Below, in pieces: positions 5,934-5,951 of a DNA stretch of 5,951 bases (positions within the stretch are counted from its first letter, which is position 1; each line of letters begins with the position of its first letter). The notes below the pieces were generated by a model that saw only the letters and a program-made list of their open reading frames with translations, searched no databases and was not told where the DNA came from. The DNA is from an uncultured Eubacteriales bacterium. Its GTDB lineage: Bacteria > Bacillota > Clostridia > Oscillospirales > Oscillospiraceae. Location of the stretch: positions 1 to 5,951 of the forward strand of contig CABVBV010000132.1 in NCBI GenBank assembly GCA_902496595.1, given 5' to 3'. A program made the translations under genes and the position numbers.

Positions 5934-5951
5934 AACACTCTATACTGAACA

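Noticed and set aside
5837..5938. N-terminal extension of the aldolase to an ATG at 5938
   Set aside because: The extension is encoded by the three-hairpin repeat, is rich in Arg/Pro/Ala, and would make the protein longer than the family. The TTG at 5836 has a usable ribosome site.

Overview
The window is a compact bacterial chromosome segment, GC-rich by eye, with every recognisable gene on the minus strand. The gene types (a family-typical ThiI, a YifB/ComM ATPase, an S-layer-homology surface protein with a Sec signal peptide), the strong GGAGG ribosome sites and the hairpin-rich intergenic repeats suggest a GC-rich anaerobic member of the Firmicutes/Clostridia type, perhaps a gut or metagenome-derived lineage. 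This is an inference: no rRNA or other marker is present.

In transcription order (right to left): (1) 5846-5933 is a non-coding repeat of three close-packed hairpins. (2) 5063-5836 encodes an HpcH/HpaI-type class II aldolase with all key active-site residues. (3) After a 24-bp gap, 3521-5038 encodes a full-length YifB/ComM Mg-chelatase-like AAA ATPase, probably cotranscribed with the aldolase. (4) The 93-bp gap 3428-3520 carries a promoter whose TTGACA box begins one base after the comM stop codon, followed by a 16-bp perfect palindrome, a second hairpin and a GGAGG site. (5) 533-3427 encodes a 964-residue secreted surface protein: signal peptide, N-terminal beta domain, glycine-rich beta-helix-like repeats, acidic Asp/Glu/Tyr segment, bacterial Ig-like domain(s), InlB-type repeat and three C-terminal SLH modules. 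(6) The 273-bp gap 260-532 holds a bidirectional terminator, a GC-rich element with a 9-bp-stem hairpin, and a good promoter for the next gene. (7) 1-259 is the 5' end of thiI, with a TTG start, running off the window.

The genes do not form one obvious pathway. The aldolase and comM share a likely transcript; the surface protein and thiI each have their own promoter. The surface protein is the least ordinary part: it is repeat-built, contains an 87-bp in-frame tandem DNA repeat and a 9-bp microsatellite, carries a compact Cys/His cluster, and has a structured leader. I see no CRISPR array, tRNA, rRNA, transposase, phage gene or defence system, and nothing that I can defend as a wholly new system.
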